A stretch of 64,000 nucleotides of DNA from Actinoplanes subtropicus (lineage in GTDB: Bacteria; Actinomycetota; Actinomycetes; Mycobacteriales; Micromonosporaceae): contig NZ_JOJL01000008.1 of NCBI RefSeq assembly GCF_000721705.1, forward strand, positions 62,001-126,000, read 5' to 3'. Below the pieces are notes generated by a model, which was not told the DNA's origin, did not search any database, and saw only the letters and a program-made list of their open reading frames with translations. Shown in pieces: positions 7,074 through 15,920 of the stretch; position 1 is the stretch's first letter, and each line of letters opens with the position of its first letter. The position numbers and the translations under genes are program-made.

Positions 7074-9083
7074 TCAGGCGGTGGTCCCGACCCCGGCCTC
7101 GGAGCCGCCGGACATGTCGGAACCGTCGGCGGAGTCCGCGACCGAGCCGCTGCCCGACCCGCGACTGCCCCGGGCCCCACGACGGCGGCGACGCGGACGA
7201 TCGGGGTCGTCCTCCGACTCCGGCCCGTCGGCGCCGGCCGCGACCTCCGCGGCCGCGACCTTGGACGCCGCCGCCTTGGATGCCCTGGCCTTGGATGCCC
7301 TGGCCTCGGACGCCACGGCCTTGGACGTCGTCTCGGCGATCGCGGTCTCGGCGACGGGCGTGTCACCGGCCGAGGCGCCTTCCGAGAACGTCAGAGCGGT
7401 GGCCGGAACCCGGCGGCGCGTGCGAGCGCGCTTCGGCGCGGCCTCACCTTCCCCGGCGACCGGCTCGGCCGCCCCGACCGACCCGGACTCCTCCACCGGG
7501 GCCGCCGCCGGCGTACCGGACGAAGGCGTGCCAGACGAGGGCGTGCCAGACGAGGGCGTGCCAGACGAGGGCGTGCCAGACGAGGGCGTGCCAGACGAGG
7601 GCGTGCCAGACGAAGCCGTACCCGGAAGATCGGAATCCACCCGGCGGCGGCGACGCTGGCGCTTGGGCCGCTCCGACTCCTCGGCCGGAGCCGCCTCCTC
7701 GGCGCCGGACCCACCGCCGCGCGGGCGGCGCGCCCGGCCGCGAGTCGGCTCCCGGCGCCGGCGCCCGCCGCCCAGGTCCTCCTCGACCTCCGCGGCCAGG
7801 CCGGCCCGGTTGCGCTCGGCGGTCGGCAGCGTGCCCGACACGTCGGACGGGATGTCCAGGTCGGAGTAGAGCGCCGCGCTCGTGTGGTACGTCTCCGGCG
7901 GCTGCGGCATGCCCAGGCCCATCGACTTGTCGATGAGCACCCAGCGCGGCATGTCCTCCCAGTCGACGAAGGTCACCGCGACGCCCGTGGCGCCGGCCCG
8001 GCCGGTACGACCGATGCGGTGCGTGTACGTGTCCGGGTCCTCGGGGCAGTCATAGTTGATCACGTGGGTGACGCCCGAGACGTCCAGCCCGCGGGCGGCG
8101 ACGTCGGTGGCGACCAGCACGTCGATCTTGCCGCTGCGGAACGCCCGGAGGGCCCGCTCGCGGGCGCCCTGACCCAGGTCGCCGTGCACGGCGGCGACCG
8201 CGAAGCCGCGGAAGTCGAGATCCTCCGCGACCCGGTCGGCGGCCCGCTTCGTACGGCAGAAGATCATGGTCAGGCCGCGGTCGCGCGCCTGCAGGATGCG
8301 CGCCACCATCTCCAGCTTGTTCAGCGGGTGGGTGCGGTAGACGACCTGCTTGGTCAGCGGCGACGGGCCGCTGTCGGCGGTGTGCCCGGCGTGGATCGTC
8401 ACCGGGTGGCTCAGGAACCGGCGGGACAGGGCCACGATCGGGTCGGGCATCGTCGCCGAGAACAGCATGGTCTGCCGCTGCTCGGGGAGCATCGCGAGGA
8501 TCTTCTCGACGTCGTCGAGGAAGCCCAGGTCGAGCATCCGGTCGGCCTCGTCGAGCACGAGCGCCTTGATCGAGGAGAGCTTGAGGGTCTTCTGCTTGGC
8601 CAGGTCGAGCAGCCGGCCGGGGGTGCCGACCAGGATCTCCACGCCCTTCTTGAGCGCGTCGACCTGCGGCTCGTACGCCACCCCGCCGTAGATCGGCAGC
8701 ACCCGGACGCCGCGCGTGCTGCCCGCGGCCGCCAGGTCGCGGGCCACCTGCAGGCCCAGCTCACGGGTGGGGACGACGACCAGCGCCTGCGGCTTGCCGT
8801 CGGCGCCCTCGGCGGGGGAGATGACCCGATCGAGCAGCGGCAGGCCGAAGCCGAGGGTCTTGCCGGTGCCGGTCGGGGCCTGGCCGATGAGGTCAGTGCC
8901 GCGCAGCGCGATGGGCAGCGCGTACTCCTGGATCGCGAAGGCCCGGGTGATGCCGGCCTTCGCCAGCGCCTCCACCGTCTCGGCGCGGACACCCAGCTCG
9001 GCAAAGGTCGGGCTGTCCGGACGGACGGGGGCGCGATTGACGACGGGGACCAGTGCGGGTTCGGAGTTTTCGATGTCTGTCAT
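7074..9083 (-). CDS. DEAD-box ATP-dependent RNA helicase with low-complexity basic tail
   Basis: 669 residues. All core motifs are present in order: Q motif with FAELGV and AIQ, motif I APTGTGKT, Ia PTREL, Ib TPGR, II DEAD, III SAT, V ARGLD, VI HRIGRTGRAG. The core ends near residue 380. The remaining ~290 residues are Arg/Lys/Pro/Ala/Ser-rich, including seven SSGTP-type pentapeptides and ASKARASKA repeats, a typical disordered RNA-binding tail. Such RhlE/DeaD-like enzymes remodel RNA in ribosome assembly, decay or cold adaptation. It starts 259 nt downstream of the DUF3107 gene on the same strand, but a hairpin separates them, so it is probably transcribed on its own. Confidence 0.93.
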   Translation of the reverse strand: MTDIENSEPALVPVVNRAPVRPDSPTFAELGVRAETVEALAKAGITRAFAIQEYALPIALRGTDLIGQAPTGTGKTLGFGLPLLDRVISPAEGADGKPQALVVVPTRELGLQVARDLAAAGSTRGVRVLPIYGGVAYEPQVDALKKGVEILVGTPGRLLDLAKQKTLKLSSIKALVLDEADRMLDLGFLDDVEKILAMLPEQRQTMLFSATMPDPIVALSRRFLSHPVTIHAGHTADSGPSPLTKQVVYRTHPLNKLEMVARILQARDRGLTMIFCRTKRAADRVAEDLDFRGFAVAAVHGDLGQGARERALRAFRSGKIDVLVATDVAARGLDVSGVTHVINYDCPEDPDTYTHRIGRTGRAGATGVAVTFVDWEDMPRWVLIDKSMGLGMPQPPETYHTSAALYSDLDIPSDVSGTLPTAERNRAGLAAEVEEDLGGGRRRREPTRGRARRPRGGGSGAEEAAPAEESERPKRQRRRRRVDSDLPGTASSGTPSSGTPSSGTPSSGTPSSGTPSSGTPSSGTPAAAPVEESGSVGAAEPVAGEGEAAPKRARTRRRVPATALTFSEGASAGDTPVAETAIAETTSKAVASEARASKARASKAAASKVAAAEVAAGADGPESEDDPDRPRRRRRGARGSRGSGSGSVADSADGSDMSGGSEAGVGTTA
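7510..7614. repeat. Seven 15-bp in-frame repeats in the DEAD-box helicase tail
   Basis: Seven 15-bp units; the middle five (7525-7599) are identical and the outer ones differ by one to three bases. On the coding (minus) strand they encode tandem SSGTP pentapeptides. Copy number could change without a frameshift. Confidence 0.92.
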
Positions 9084-9298
9084 GAAGTTTTACGGGTGCC
9101 TCTCGTGGTGCGCCCGTTCAGTCGTAGGGCGCGCTATGGGTAGGCGCGGGCCACACGCTAGTGAGCGGGCCGCACGCGCGCGGGTCGCCCGCGGCGAAAC
9201 GGATTCGCGGGGTGAAAAACAGCGAATCGAATCGACGTCGACGGGCGACAGGTCCCAGTCTACCCGACCAAGAGATCGTGCACCTCAGAGCAGAGTTA

Positions 9299-9333
9299 CG
9301 GGAGGGCACCATCGATGCGAGAGCGCCCTCCCG
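9299..9333 (-). terminator. Hairpin terminator downstream of DUF3107
   Basis: CGGGAGGGC (9299-9307) pairs perfectly with GCCCTCCCG (9325-9333), ten bases past the DUF3107 stop. No long U-tract follows, as is common in actinobacteria. Confidence 0.6.
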
Positions 9334-9342
9334 AAACGAACC

Positions 9343-9567
9343 TCAGCGAGTGGTGAAGCCGAACGGCCGGTTGGACGACTCGGCGATCTCCACGTAGGCC
9401 ACCTTGCTGATCGGGATGATCACCTTGCGGCCCTTCTCGTCCTGGAGCGACAGCACGCTGTCCTTGGCCATCGCCTCGGTCACTGCCTGCTCGACCTCCG
9501 CCGGGGTCTGAGCGCTCTCCAGCACCAGCTCGCGCGGCGTGTGCTGCACGCCGATCTTGACCTCCAC
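9343..9567 (-). CDS. DUF3107 family protein
   Basis: 74 residues starting at a GTG preceded by GGGAGG with a 6-nt gap. The whole chain matches the actinobacterial DUF3107 pattern: MEVKIGVQHTPRELVLES at the start, a central VEQAV helix, then KVIIPISKVAYVEI and a terminal RPFGF. The family is small, cytosolic and uncharacterised. In many actinomycetes it sits next to a TetR gene and a DEAD-box helicase, as here, which hints at a shared role. Function unknown. Confidence 0.88.
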   Translation of the reverse strand: MEVKIGVQHTPRELVLESAQTPAEVEQAVTEAMAKDSVLSLQDEKGRKVIIPISKVAYVEIAESSNRPFGFTTR

Positions 9568-9605
9568 GGGGCCCTCCCTCTGTACGGGTCTTACCGCTGT
9601 GAAGG

Positions 9606-10265
9606 TTATCCGATTTCGGCCGTCGAACCGCTGGTTGCGCCGCCCTGCAGGGGGAAGCTGGCGATCCCGCGCCAGATCAGCGCAGCTACGAGCGATTCGG
9701 CTTCAGCTTTGGGCGTACGCCGGCCGTTCGCCAGCCAGAACTGGGCGGACTGCCCGGCCGCCCCGACCAGGCCGGAGGCGAGCAGTTCGGCGGCGTCGGC
9801 GGAGGCCGCCGTGTCCGAGATGATCGTGTCGGTCACCGCCGCGATGCAGCCCTGCTCGACCCGCTCCACCCGCTGCCGCACCTGCGGGTCGTTGCGCAGG
9901 TCGGACTCGAAGACCAGGCGGAAGGCCTCGCTCTCGTGGTCGACGAAGTCGAAGTAGGCCCGGACCGCGCCCTTGACCCGCTCCTTGTTGTCGTGCGTGG
10001 CCAGCATCGCCTCACGCACCTTCGCGATGATCGCGTCGCAGTGCGTGTCCAGCAGCGCCAGGTATAGCTCGAGCTTGCCGGGGAAGTGTTGATACAGCAC
10101 CGGCTTGGAGACGCCGGCCCGCTCGGCGATGTCGTCCATCGCAGCGGCGTGGTAGCCGTGCGCCACGAAGATCTGCTGAGCGGCGGCCAGCAACTGCTTG
10201 CGGCGCGCGGAGCGGGGCAGGCGGGTGGGCCGGGCGGTCTGTGCCCCGCCGGACGCAGCGGTCAT
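9606..10265 (-). CDS. TetR-family transcriptional regulator
   Basis: 219 residues. The N-terminal helix-turn-helix is clear: RKQLLAAAQQIFVAHGYHAAAMDDIAERAGVSK read in pieces, with the recognition region AGVSKPVLYQHFPGK near residues 50-64. The C-terminal ligand-binding domain is diverged and gives no effector clue. It lies 38 nt upstream of DUF3107 on the same strand and may be cotranscribed with it; this regulator-DUF3107 pair is conserved in actinomycetes. It diverges from the 720-residue Pro-rich gene and could regulate the 165-nt region between them. Confidence 0.9.
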   Translation of the reverse strand: MTAASGGAQTARPTRLPRSARRKQLLAAAQQIFVAHGYHAAAMDDIAERAGVSKPVLYQHFPGKLELYLALLDTHCDAIIAKVREAMLATHDNKERVKGAVRAYFDFVDHESEAFRLVFESDLRNDPQVRQRVERVEQGCIAAVTDTIISDTAASADAAELLASGLVGAAGQSAQFWLANGRRTPKAEAESLVAALIWRGIASFPLQGGATSGSTAEIG

Positions 10266-10430
10266 GTCTCTCTACCCTCCAGCGGGTGTTCGGTCCCCGC
10301 GGTTCGGTGGTCGGCGCGGTTTGCCCGGATCGGCGCACGTTGCTGCCGCCCGGTCAATTGTCGCGACGCTGCAACTTATCGCCACCGCACCCACACGGTA
10401 GCCTCAGCACGGGCGAGCGAGGAGCACGCG

Positions 10431-12593
10431 GTGGATGAATCAGGGCATTCCGGAGACACTGGAGCCGCGGAGGGCGGCGACAGTGCCGATTCGCGGGAGC
10501 GCACTCGGGTGAACGGCTGGGCGATGCAGGATAGTCCCTGGTCCAACCCCGGCACCGCGCTCGACACGGAAAATGACGTACCGGCTTGGCGTCGGCCGAC
10601 GCCCTTTCCGCGAAATCAGACATTTCCCCCCATTGGGCGACCGTACGGTTCGGTGCAACCCACGCCCGCCCAGCCGCAGCCCGTCCAGCCCGCCTCGGCC
10701 CCGCCGGTCCCCGCGCCCGCCCCGCCCGGCTTCGTCGACGCGCAGCAGTCCGGCGAAATTCCCCCGTCCGTGGAGCCGGCCGCCCAGGCCGCGTCCCGCT
10801 GGGCCGACGCCCGCCCGCGCTACTCCGACCTGCTGGCCCACCTGAGCCCGCCCGGCGCCGAGCAGGCCCGCCCGCCGGCCCCGCGCACCGAGCCCGCCCC
10901 CTATTCGCAGACTGCCCCGCAGCCCGCCCCGCAGCCGGTCCCGCCGCACCCGCGAGATCTCGGCGAGACGACCGGGTCGATCGCCCGCCCCGGCCGGCCG
11001 ACCAGCCTGCGGTCGATCGAGCCGATCAGCCCGTACGAGTCGCCCGCCCCGGTCAGCGCGTACGACCCGCCCACGCCCAACAGCGCCCCGCCCTTTCCGT
11101 ACGAGGGCGACCTGGAAGACACCCAGCCGCCCCCGCCCCAGCAGCGCACCGCGGTCCCGCTGGTCCGCCCGGCCGCGCCGGCCGCCCTCCGCTCCGACTG
11201 GGCCCCGCCCGATCCGCCGCCCACGCCCCCCGCGGCGGATGAGCAACCGCCCGCCCCGCCGCCGTATGATCCGAGCTTCCCGCGCCGGGTCTCCTACGAG
11301 CCCGGCCCGGCCGCCGAGCCGCCCGGCCACCAGTCCCGAGCGGCCTACGCGGCCTACGGCAGCCAGCCCCCGGCCGCCGGCGGGCCGAACGGACCGGTCG
11401 ACCCCGGCCCGCGGATAAGTCCCCCGGCCGACCCCGGCCGACGAGCGAGCGGTTTGGCCGACCCCAGCCCACGGGTACTGCCGCAGCGCGTGCCGGCCCA
11501 ACCGGACGTGCCTCGAGTTCCGGAGCCCCCGTTGACGGAGCCGACGGCGGAGACGCCGGCGCTGGCCCGGATCGCGACCCACCTGCGCCGCGGCGACGTT
11601 CAGCCGCGCGAGCGGCAGGAGGGGTTCGACGTGCAGGCGATCCTGGCGGCGGTGCGCGGCGTCGACGGTGTGCGCGACGCGTCGCTGCGCTCGACCCCGT
11701 CCGGTGCGCACAGCCTGCGGCTGGATCTCGCCGAGGGCGCCGACCCGGCCGAGGTGAGCCGCCGCGTGGCCCGCCTGTTGCAGGAGCGGATGGGGCTGGA
11801 CGCCGCGATGAAGGGCGACGCCCTGATGCCGCCGATGGCCATGCCGGTGGCTCCGCCGCCGCCTCCGCCCCCGGCCCCCGTCTCGCCCTCCGCGCCGGTG
11901 TCGAGCCGGCCGCGCAGCGCGCCACCGGCTCCCGCGCCGGCCCCGATGCAAGCCCCGGCGCCCATCGCCCAGATGTCCGCGCCGCCCGCGCCCCCGGTCG
12001 AAAAACCGCTCGAAAGGCCGGTCGAAAGGTCGGCCGAAAGACGGTTCGAAAGGCCGGTCGAGCAGCCGGTGGAGCCGCCGATCGAGCGGCCGGCCGAGAC
12101 CCTTCGCCCCGAGCCCGAGGAGGCCGAGGTCGTCCCCGCCGACGACCATCGGCCGACCCGCCCGCTCTTCCCCGGCGAGCAGCCCGGCCCCCGCATCGTC
12201 ATCGAGAACGTGCACGTCAACACGTACGGCACCGATGCAACGGTCGAGGTGCGTCTCGGCGTCGGCGGCCGGTCCAGCTCCGGCACGGCCAGCGGCCCGT
12301 CCGTCGACGGCTACCTGCTGCGGCTGTGCGCGACGGCCACCACCGCCGCGGTCGACGAGCTGCTCGCCGGCTCCGATCACCCGGACGGCCCGGCCCGCTG
12401 CTTCGTCGAGCACGCGGCCGCCGTCCCGTTCGGCAATTCTCAGGTGGCGGTCGTCGTGTTGTTGCTGTCCTGCAACGGCTGGGTGGAGCAGCTCGCCGGC
12501 TCGGCGGTGGTGACGGGTGACGATCGGCATGCCATGGTCCGGGCCACATTGGCCGCGGTGAACCGGCGGCTTGAGGCACTCTTGTCCCGATGA
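10431..12593 (+). CDS. Large proline-rich protein of unknown function with two C-terminal folded regions
   Basis: 720 residues from GTG 10431, which has GAGGAG six bases upstream. Residues ~1-370 are Pro/Ala-rich and probably disordered. A compact region near residues 375-465 (GFDVQAILAAVRGVDGVRDA, then LLQERMGLDA) looks like an alpha/beta sandwich. A linker follows with charged ERPVE-type repeats. The final ~140 residues (RIVIENVHVNTYGTDATVEV to NRRLEALLSR) form a second alpha/beta unit with a cysteine pair. There is no signal peptide or membrane helix. I do not recognise the family. It overlaps the next gene by 4 nt (ATGA), so the hydrolase is probably its translational partner. Confidence 0.75.
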   Translation: MDESGHSGDTGAAEGGDSADSRERTRVNGWAMQDSPWSNPGTALDTENDVPAWRRPTPFPRNQTFPPIGRPYGSVQPTPAQPQPVQPASAPPVPAPAPPGFVDAQQSGEIPPSVEPAAQAASRWADARPRYSDLLAHLSPPGAEQARPPAPRTEPAPYSQTAPQPAPQPVPPHPRDLGETTGSIARPGRPTSLRSIEPISPYESPAPVSAYDPPTPNSAPPFPYEGDLEDTQPPPPQQRTAVPLVRPAAPAALRSDWAPPDPPPTPPAADEQPPAPPPYDPSFPRRVSYEPGPAAEPPGHQSRAAYAAYGSQPPAAGGPNGPVDPGPRISPPADPGRRASGLADPSPRVLPQRVPAQPDVPRVPEPPLTEPTAETPALARIATHLRRGDVQPRERQEGFDVQAILAAVRGVDGVRDASLRSTPSGAHSLRLDLAEGADPAEVSRRVARLLQERMGLDAAMKGDALMPPMAMPVAPPPPPPPAPVSPSAPVSSRPRSAPPAPAPAPMQAPAPIAQMSAPPAPPVEKPLERPVERSAERRFERPVEQPVEPPIERPAETLRPEPEEAEVVPADDHRPTRPLFPGEQPGPRIVIENVHVNTYGTDATVEVRLGVGGRSSSGTASGPSVDGYLLRLCATATTAAVDELLAGSDHPDGPARCFVEHAAAVPFGNSQVAVVVLLLSCNGWVEQLAGSAVVTGDDRHAMVRATLAAVNRRLEALLSR

Positions 12594-13549
12594 AGGGCGC
12601 CATTCTGGCCGACGACGGCGTATTGCTGCCGGACGGCGACGCACCACCCCCGTGGCCCGCGCGCCGGGTCGTGATCGGCGGGGCAATGCTGCATGTCCGC
12701 GATACGCCGGCCACCCGGCCCGGGGCCGAGCCGGCGGTGTATGTGCACGGTCTGGGCGGCTCCTCGCAGAACTTCACCGACATGGCCGGCCTGCTCGCCG
12801 ACCGGTTCGACGCGCAGGCGGTCGACCTGCCGGGCTTCGGCTACAGCGACCCGAGCCCGCGCTACTCGATCCCGGCCTTCGCGGCGACCCTGATCGGCTA
12901 TCTCGAGCACGCCGGGCGCGGCCCGGTGCACCTGGTGGGCAATTCGCTGGGCGGCTCGATCGTCGTCCGCGTGGCCGCTCTTCGTCCCGACCTGGTCCGT
13001 ACGCTCACCCTGATCTCCCCGGCGATGCCGTTCCTCGATCCGCGCCGGACGGCGCACGGCCCCTACCTGCCGCTGCTGGCGCTGCCCCGGGCCGATCGGA
13101 TCTTCGCGTGGGGGATGACCCGCATCACGGTCGACGAGATGGCCGAGCAGGTCCTCGAGGCGTGCTTCGGCGACACCCGCAAGGCGAGCGCCCAGCGCCG
13201 GGCCGAGGCGATCGAGGAGATCAAGCTCCGCTACACGGTGTCCCACTACCCGAACGCCTACCTGCGTACGCTGCGCGGCCTGGTCTCCAGCTTCCTGCGC
13301 GCCTACCTGCCCGGGCGCAACTCGCTGTGGCGGCTGGCCACCGAGATCACCGCGCCGACCCTGGTCATCGGCGGCCTCACCGACAAGCTCATCGATCCCC
13401 GGGTGCCCGCACAGGCGGCCCGGGTGATTCCGGACAGCCGCCTGCTGATGCTGCCGGGAGTCGGGCACGTGGCGCAGATGGAGGTGCCGCGCCTGGTGGC
13501 CCGGGCGATCGTCGGCATGCTCGAGGAGAGCCCGGGCCTCGCCGCCTAG
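12590..13549 (+). CDS. Alpha/beta-hydrolase fold enzyme
   Basis: 319 residues. Seen: the oxyanion-hole HG (YVHGLGGSSQ), the nucleophile elbow GNSLGG with Ser119, an acid candidate in GGLTDKLIDP and the catalytic His in PGVGHVAQME. This is a complete Ser-Asp-His triad. The cap region lies between residues ~145 and 235. The substrate is not predictable; related actinobacterial enzymes are esterases, epoxide-hydrolase-like or C-C hydrolases. It is translationally coupled (4-nt overlap) to the Pro-rich protein, which suggests the two act together. Confidence 0.88.
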   Translation: MKGAILADDGVLLPDGDAPPPWPARRVVIGGAMLHVRDTPATRPGAEPAVYVHGLGGSSQNFTDMAGLLADRFDAQAVDLPGFGYSDPSPRYSIPAFAATLIGYLEHAGRGPVHLVGNSLGGSIVVRVAALRPDLVRTLTLISPAMPFLDPRRTAHGPYLPLLALPRADRIFAWGMTRITVDEMAEQVLEACFGDTRKASAQRRAEAIEEIKLRYTVSHYPNAYLRTLRGLVSSFLRAYLPGRNSLWRLATEITAPTLVIGGLTDKLIDPRVPAQAARVIPDSRLLMLPGVGHVAQMEVPRLVARAIVGMLEESPGLAA

Positions 13550-13601
13550 CTGGCGAAACACCGGAAACCGCGCCGCGGCGCGTGGCAATGTCGGCTTTGT
13601 C

Positions 13602-14540
13602 ATGACAGGGACGGATCGCAGGCGTCCGGCCGCCGGGACCGCCGCGCCCGGCAGCCCGGCGATGACGCGTACGCCCGTCTGGGATCCCACCCGAAACCCG
13701 CCGGCGATGCGCCGGACCCCGCTCACCCGCCCCGCGCCCCCGCCGGCGCCGGTCCCGTTCCGCGACTTCGAGGAGGAGCCGCGGCCCGCGCGGCGGCGCC
13801 GACGGGTCCTGACCGTGCTCACCTACGTGCTACTCGCGGTCGCCGTGATCTTCCTCGGGCGCTACCTGCGGACCGGCGAGCGCGACCCGATCGTGGTGCC
13901 GACGCCGGCGGCGGCCGCGCCCCCGGCGGCGGCCCGGCGTGCCGCGACGCCCGCGGCGACCGTCGTTCGCGCGGCCGGGACCAGCGGCGTCTTCGACTAC
14001 GTCGGCGGGTACGGCCCGGTGCTCGGCTTCGCCGGTCCGATCCACCGGTTCCACCTCGGGGTCGAGAAGCCGGACCCGGCCGGGGCGGCCACCGCCTTCG
14101 CCGACGCGGTCGACCGGACGCTCGGCGACCACCGCAGCTGGATCGCCGCCCGCCGGTTCCGGTTCCAGCGGGTCCCGGCGGCCGCGCGCGCCGAGTTCAC
14201 CGTCTACCTGGCCTCGGCGCGCACCTCCGAGCGGATGTGCCGGCTCGGCGGGCTGGAGACCGGGGCCTACACGTCCTGCCGCCTGCCCGGCAAGGTGATC
14301 ATCAACGACGACCGCTGGGAGGGCGCGGTGCGCGGCTACGGCGCGCCGCTGGCCACCTACCGCGCCTACGCGATCAACCACGAGGTGGGCCACCAGCTCG
14401 GCCACGGGCACGAGCAGTGCCCGGGCAAGGGCCGGCTCGCGCCCGTGATGATGCAGCAGACGCTCGGCCTGAAGGGCTGCGTGGCCAACTCCTGGCCCTA
14501 TCCGGACGGCAAACGCTATTCCGGCCCGGCCGTCCGGTGA
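13602..14540 (+). CDS. DUF3152 membrane-anchored putative zinc metalloprotease
   Basis: 312 residues. A Pro/Arg-rich cytoplasmic N-terminus is followed by a membrane helix (LTVLTYVLLAVAVIFLG, near residue 75) and an extracytoplasmic domain. That domain contains NHEVGHQLGHGHEQC, a metzincin-like HExxHxxGxxH zinc site, and then a downstream Met (VMMQQ) that could form a Met-turn. Cysteines around the site may form disulfides. DUF3152 proteins are widespread in actinomycetes and uncharacterised; protease activity is inferred from the motif. The start ATG lies in TGTCATGACA with no strong ribosome-binding site. Confidence 0.82.
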   Translation: MTGTDRRRPAAGTAAPGSPAMTRTPVWDPTRNPPAMRRTPLTRPAPPPAPVPFRDFEEEPRPARRRRRVLTVLTYVLLAVAVIFLGRYLRTGERDPIVVPTPAAAAPPAAARRAATPAATVVRAAGTSGVFDYVGGYGPVLGFAGPIHRFHLGVEKPDPAGAATAFADAVDRTLGDHRSWIAARRFRFQRVPAAARAEFTVYLASARTSERMCRLGGLETGAYTSCRLPGKVIINDDRWEGAVRGYGAPLATYRAYAINHEVGHQLGHGHEQCPGKGRLAPVMMQQTLGLKGCVANSWPYPDGKRYSGPAVR

Positions 14541-14656
14541 CCGCGAGAAAATTCCCTCGTCCCGCATGTCGGGCCGGTGGGCAACGTCATGGCTACGACG
14601 ACGGCGAACGAGCAACAATGGCTAGCGATCCTTACCGTCAACCCGGGGAGTGAACC

Positions 14657-15838
14657 GTGGCATTGCCCCCGCTCGTCGAGCCGGCCGCCGAGCTGACCAT
14701 CGACGAGATCCGCCGCTACTCGCGTCATCTGATCATCCCGGACGTCGGGATGGACGGGCAGAAGCGGCTGAAGAACGCCAAGGTCCTCGCCGTCGGCGCG
14801 GGCGGCCTGGGCTCGCCGGCGCTGCTCTACCTGGCCGCCGCCGGGGTGGGCACGCTCGGCATCATCGACTTCGACACGGTCGACGAGTCCAACCTGCAGC
14901 GCCAGGTCATCCACGGCGTCTCCGACGTCGGCCGGCCCAAGGCCGAGTCCGCGGCGGACAGCATCCGGGAGATCAACCCGTTGGTGAACGTGGTCATCCA
15001 CAACACCGCGCTGGACCGCGACAACGTCATGGAGATCTTCAGCCAGTACGACCTGATCGTCGACGGCACCGACAACTTCGCGACCCGGTACATGGTCAAC
15101 GACGCCGCGGTGCTGCTCGGTAAGCCGTACGTCTGGGGCTCGATCTACCGCTTCGACGGCCAGGCGTCCGTGTTCTGGGAGGAGCACGGCCCCTGCTACC
15201 GCTGCCTCTACCCGGAGCCCCCGCCGCCCGGCATGGTCCCGAGCTGCGCCGAGGGCGGCGTCCTCGGCGTGCTCTGCGCGTCGATCGGCTCGATCCAGGT
15301 CAACGAGGCGATCAAGCTGATCACCGGCATCGGCGAGCCGCTCGTCGGCCGGCTGATGGTCTACGACGCCCTGGAGATGGAGTATCGCAAGATCAAGGTC
15401 CGCAAGGACCCGAACTGCGTGCTCTGCGGGGAAAACCCGACGCTCACCGAGCTGATGGAAGACTACGACGACTTCTGCGGCGCGATCTCCGCGGAGGCCG
15501 AGGAGGCGACCGCCGACGCGACGATCACCGCCCGCGAGCTCAAGGACTGGCAGGACTCCGGTAAGGACCTCTTCCTCGTCGACGTGCGCGAGCCCGCCGA
15601 GTGGGAGATCAACCGCATCCCGGGCGCCACGCTGATCCCCAAGGGCGAGATCCTCTCCGGCGAGGCACTGTCCCGCTTCCCGCAGGACCGGCAGATCGTG
15701 CTGCACTGCAAGTCGGGCGTGCGCTCGGCCGAGGCGCTGGCGGCCCTCAAGGCGGCCGGGTTCAAGGATGCCGTGCACGTCCAGGGCGGCATCGTCTCCT
15801 GGGTGAACACGGTGGATCCGTCGCTTCCGTCCTACTGA
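14657..15838 (+). CDS. moeZ: Adenylyltransferase/sulfurtransferase MoeZ
   Basis: 393 residues from GTG 14657, with GGGGAG six bases upstream. The N-terminal ThiF/MoeB domain has RYSRHLIIPDVG, the ATP loop GAGGLGSP and the zinc cysteine pairs CYRC and CVLC. The C-terminal rhodanese domain has the active loop HCKSGVRS, with Cys carrying the persulfide. Enzymes of this architecture adenylate and then thiocarboxylate small ubiquitin-like sulfur carriers (MoaD, CysO, ThiS types) for molybdopterin, cysteine or thio-metabolite synthesis. No carrier gene is adjacent. A strong hairpin terminator follows. Confidence 0.94.
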   Translation: MALPPLVEPAAELTIDEIRRYSRHLIIPDVGMDGQKRLKNAKVLAVGAGGLGSPALLYLAAAGVGTLGIIDFDTVDESNLQRQVIHGVSDVGRPKAESAADSIREINPLVNVVIHNTALDRDNVMEIFSQYDLIVDGTDNFATRYMVNDAAVLLGKPYVWGSIYRFDGQASVFWEEHGPCYRCLYPEPPPPGMVPSCAEGGVLGVLCASIGSIQVNEAIKLITGIGEPLVGRLMVYDALEMEYRKIKVRKDPNCVLCGENPTLTELMEDYDDFCGAISAEAEEATADATITARELKDWQDSGKDLFLVDVREPAEWEINRIPGATLIPKGEILSGEALSRFPQDRQIVLHCKSGVRSAEALAALKAAGFKDAVHVQGGIVSWVNTVDPSLPSY

Positions 15839-15844
15839 CCACTC

Positions 15845-15875
15845 CCGCCGGGGAGCCGATATGGCTCCCCGGCGG
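15845..15875 (+). terminator. Hairpin terminator after moeZ
   Basis: A 13-bp perfect stem with core GCCGGGGAGCC / GGCTCCCCGGC around the loop GATAT begins seven bases after the moeZ stop. Confidence 0.75.
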
Positions 15876-15908
15876 TGAGACGTAGGGGCGGTTTGGCCGC
15901 GCAGGTTG

Positions 15909-15914
15909 TAGCGT
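15909..15914 (+). promoter_or_regulatory. -10 element for a leaderless transcript
   Basis: TAGCGT ends exactly 6 nt before the GTG start at 15921, so transcription would begin at the start codon. No ribosome-binding site is present. The -35 region is not recognisable. Confidence 0.5.
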
Positions 15915-15920
15915 CACCCC

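Noticed and set aside
6954..9143. 729-codon plus-strand frame opposite the DEAD-box helicase
   Set aside because: All helicase motifs are on the minus strand; this is a shadow.
10440..12686. 748-codon open frame antisense to the Pro-rich gene
   Set aside because: The sense frame has a good ribosome-binding site and a 4-nt overlap with the hydrolase; the antisense frame is Arg/Gly filler.
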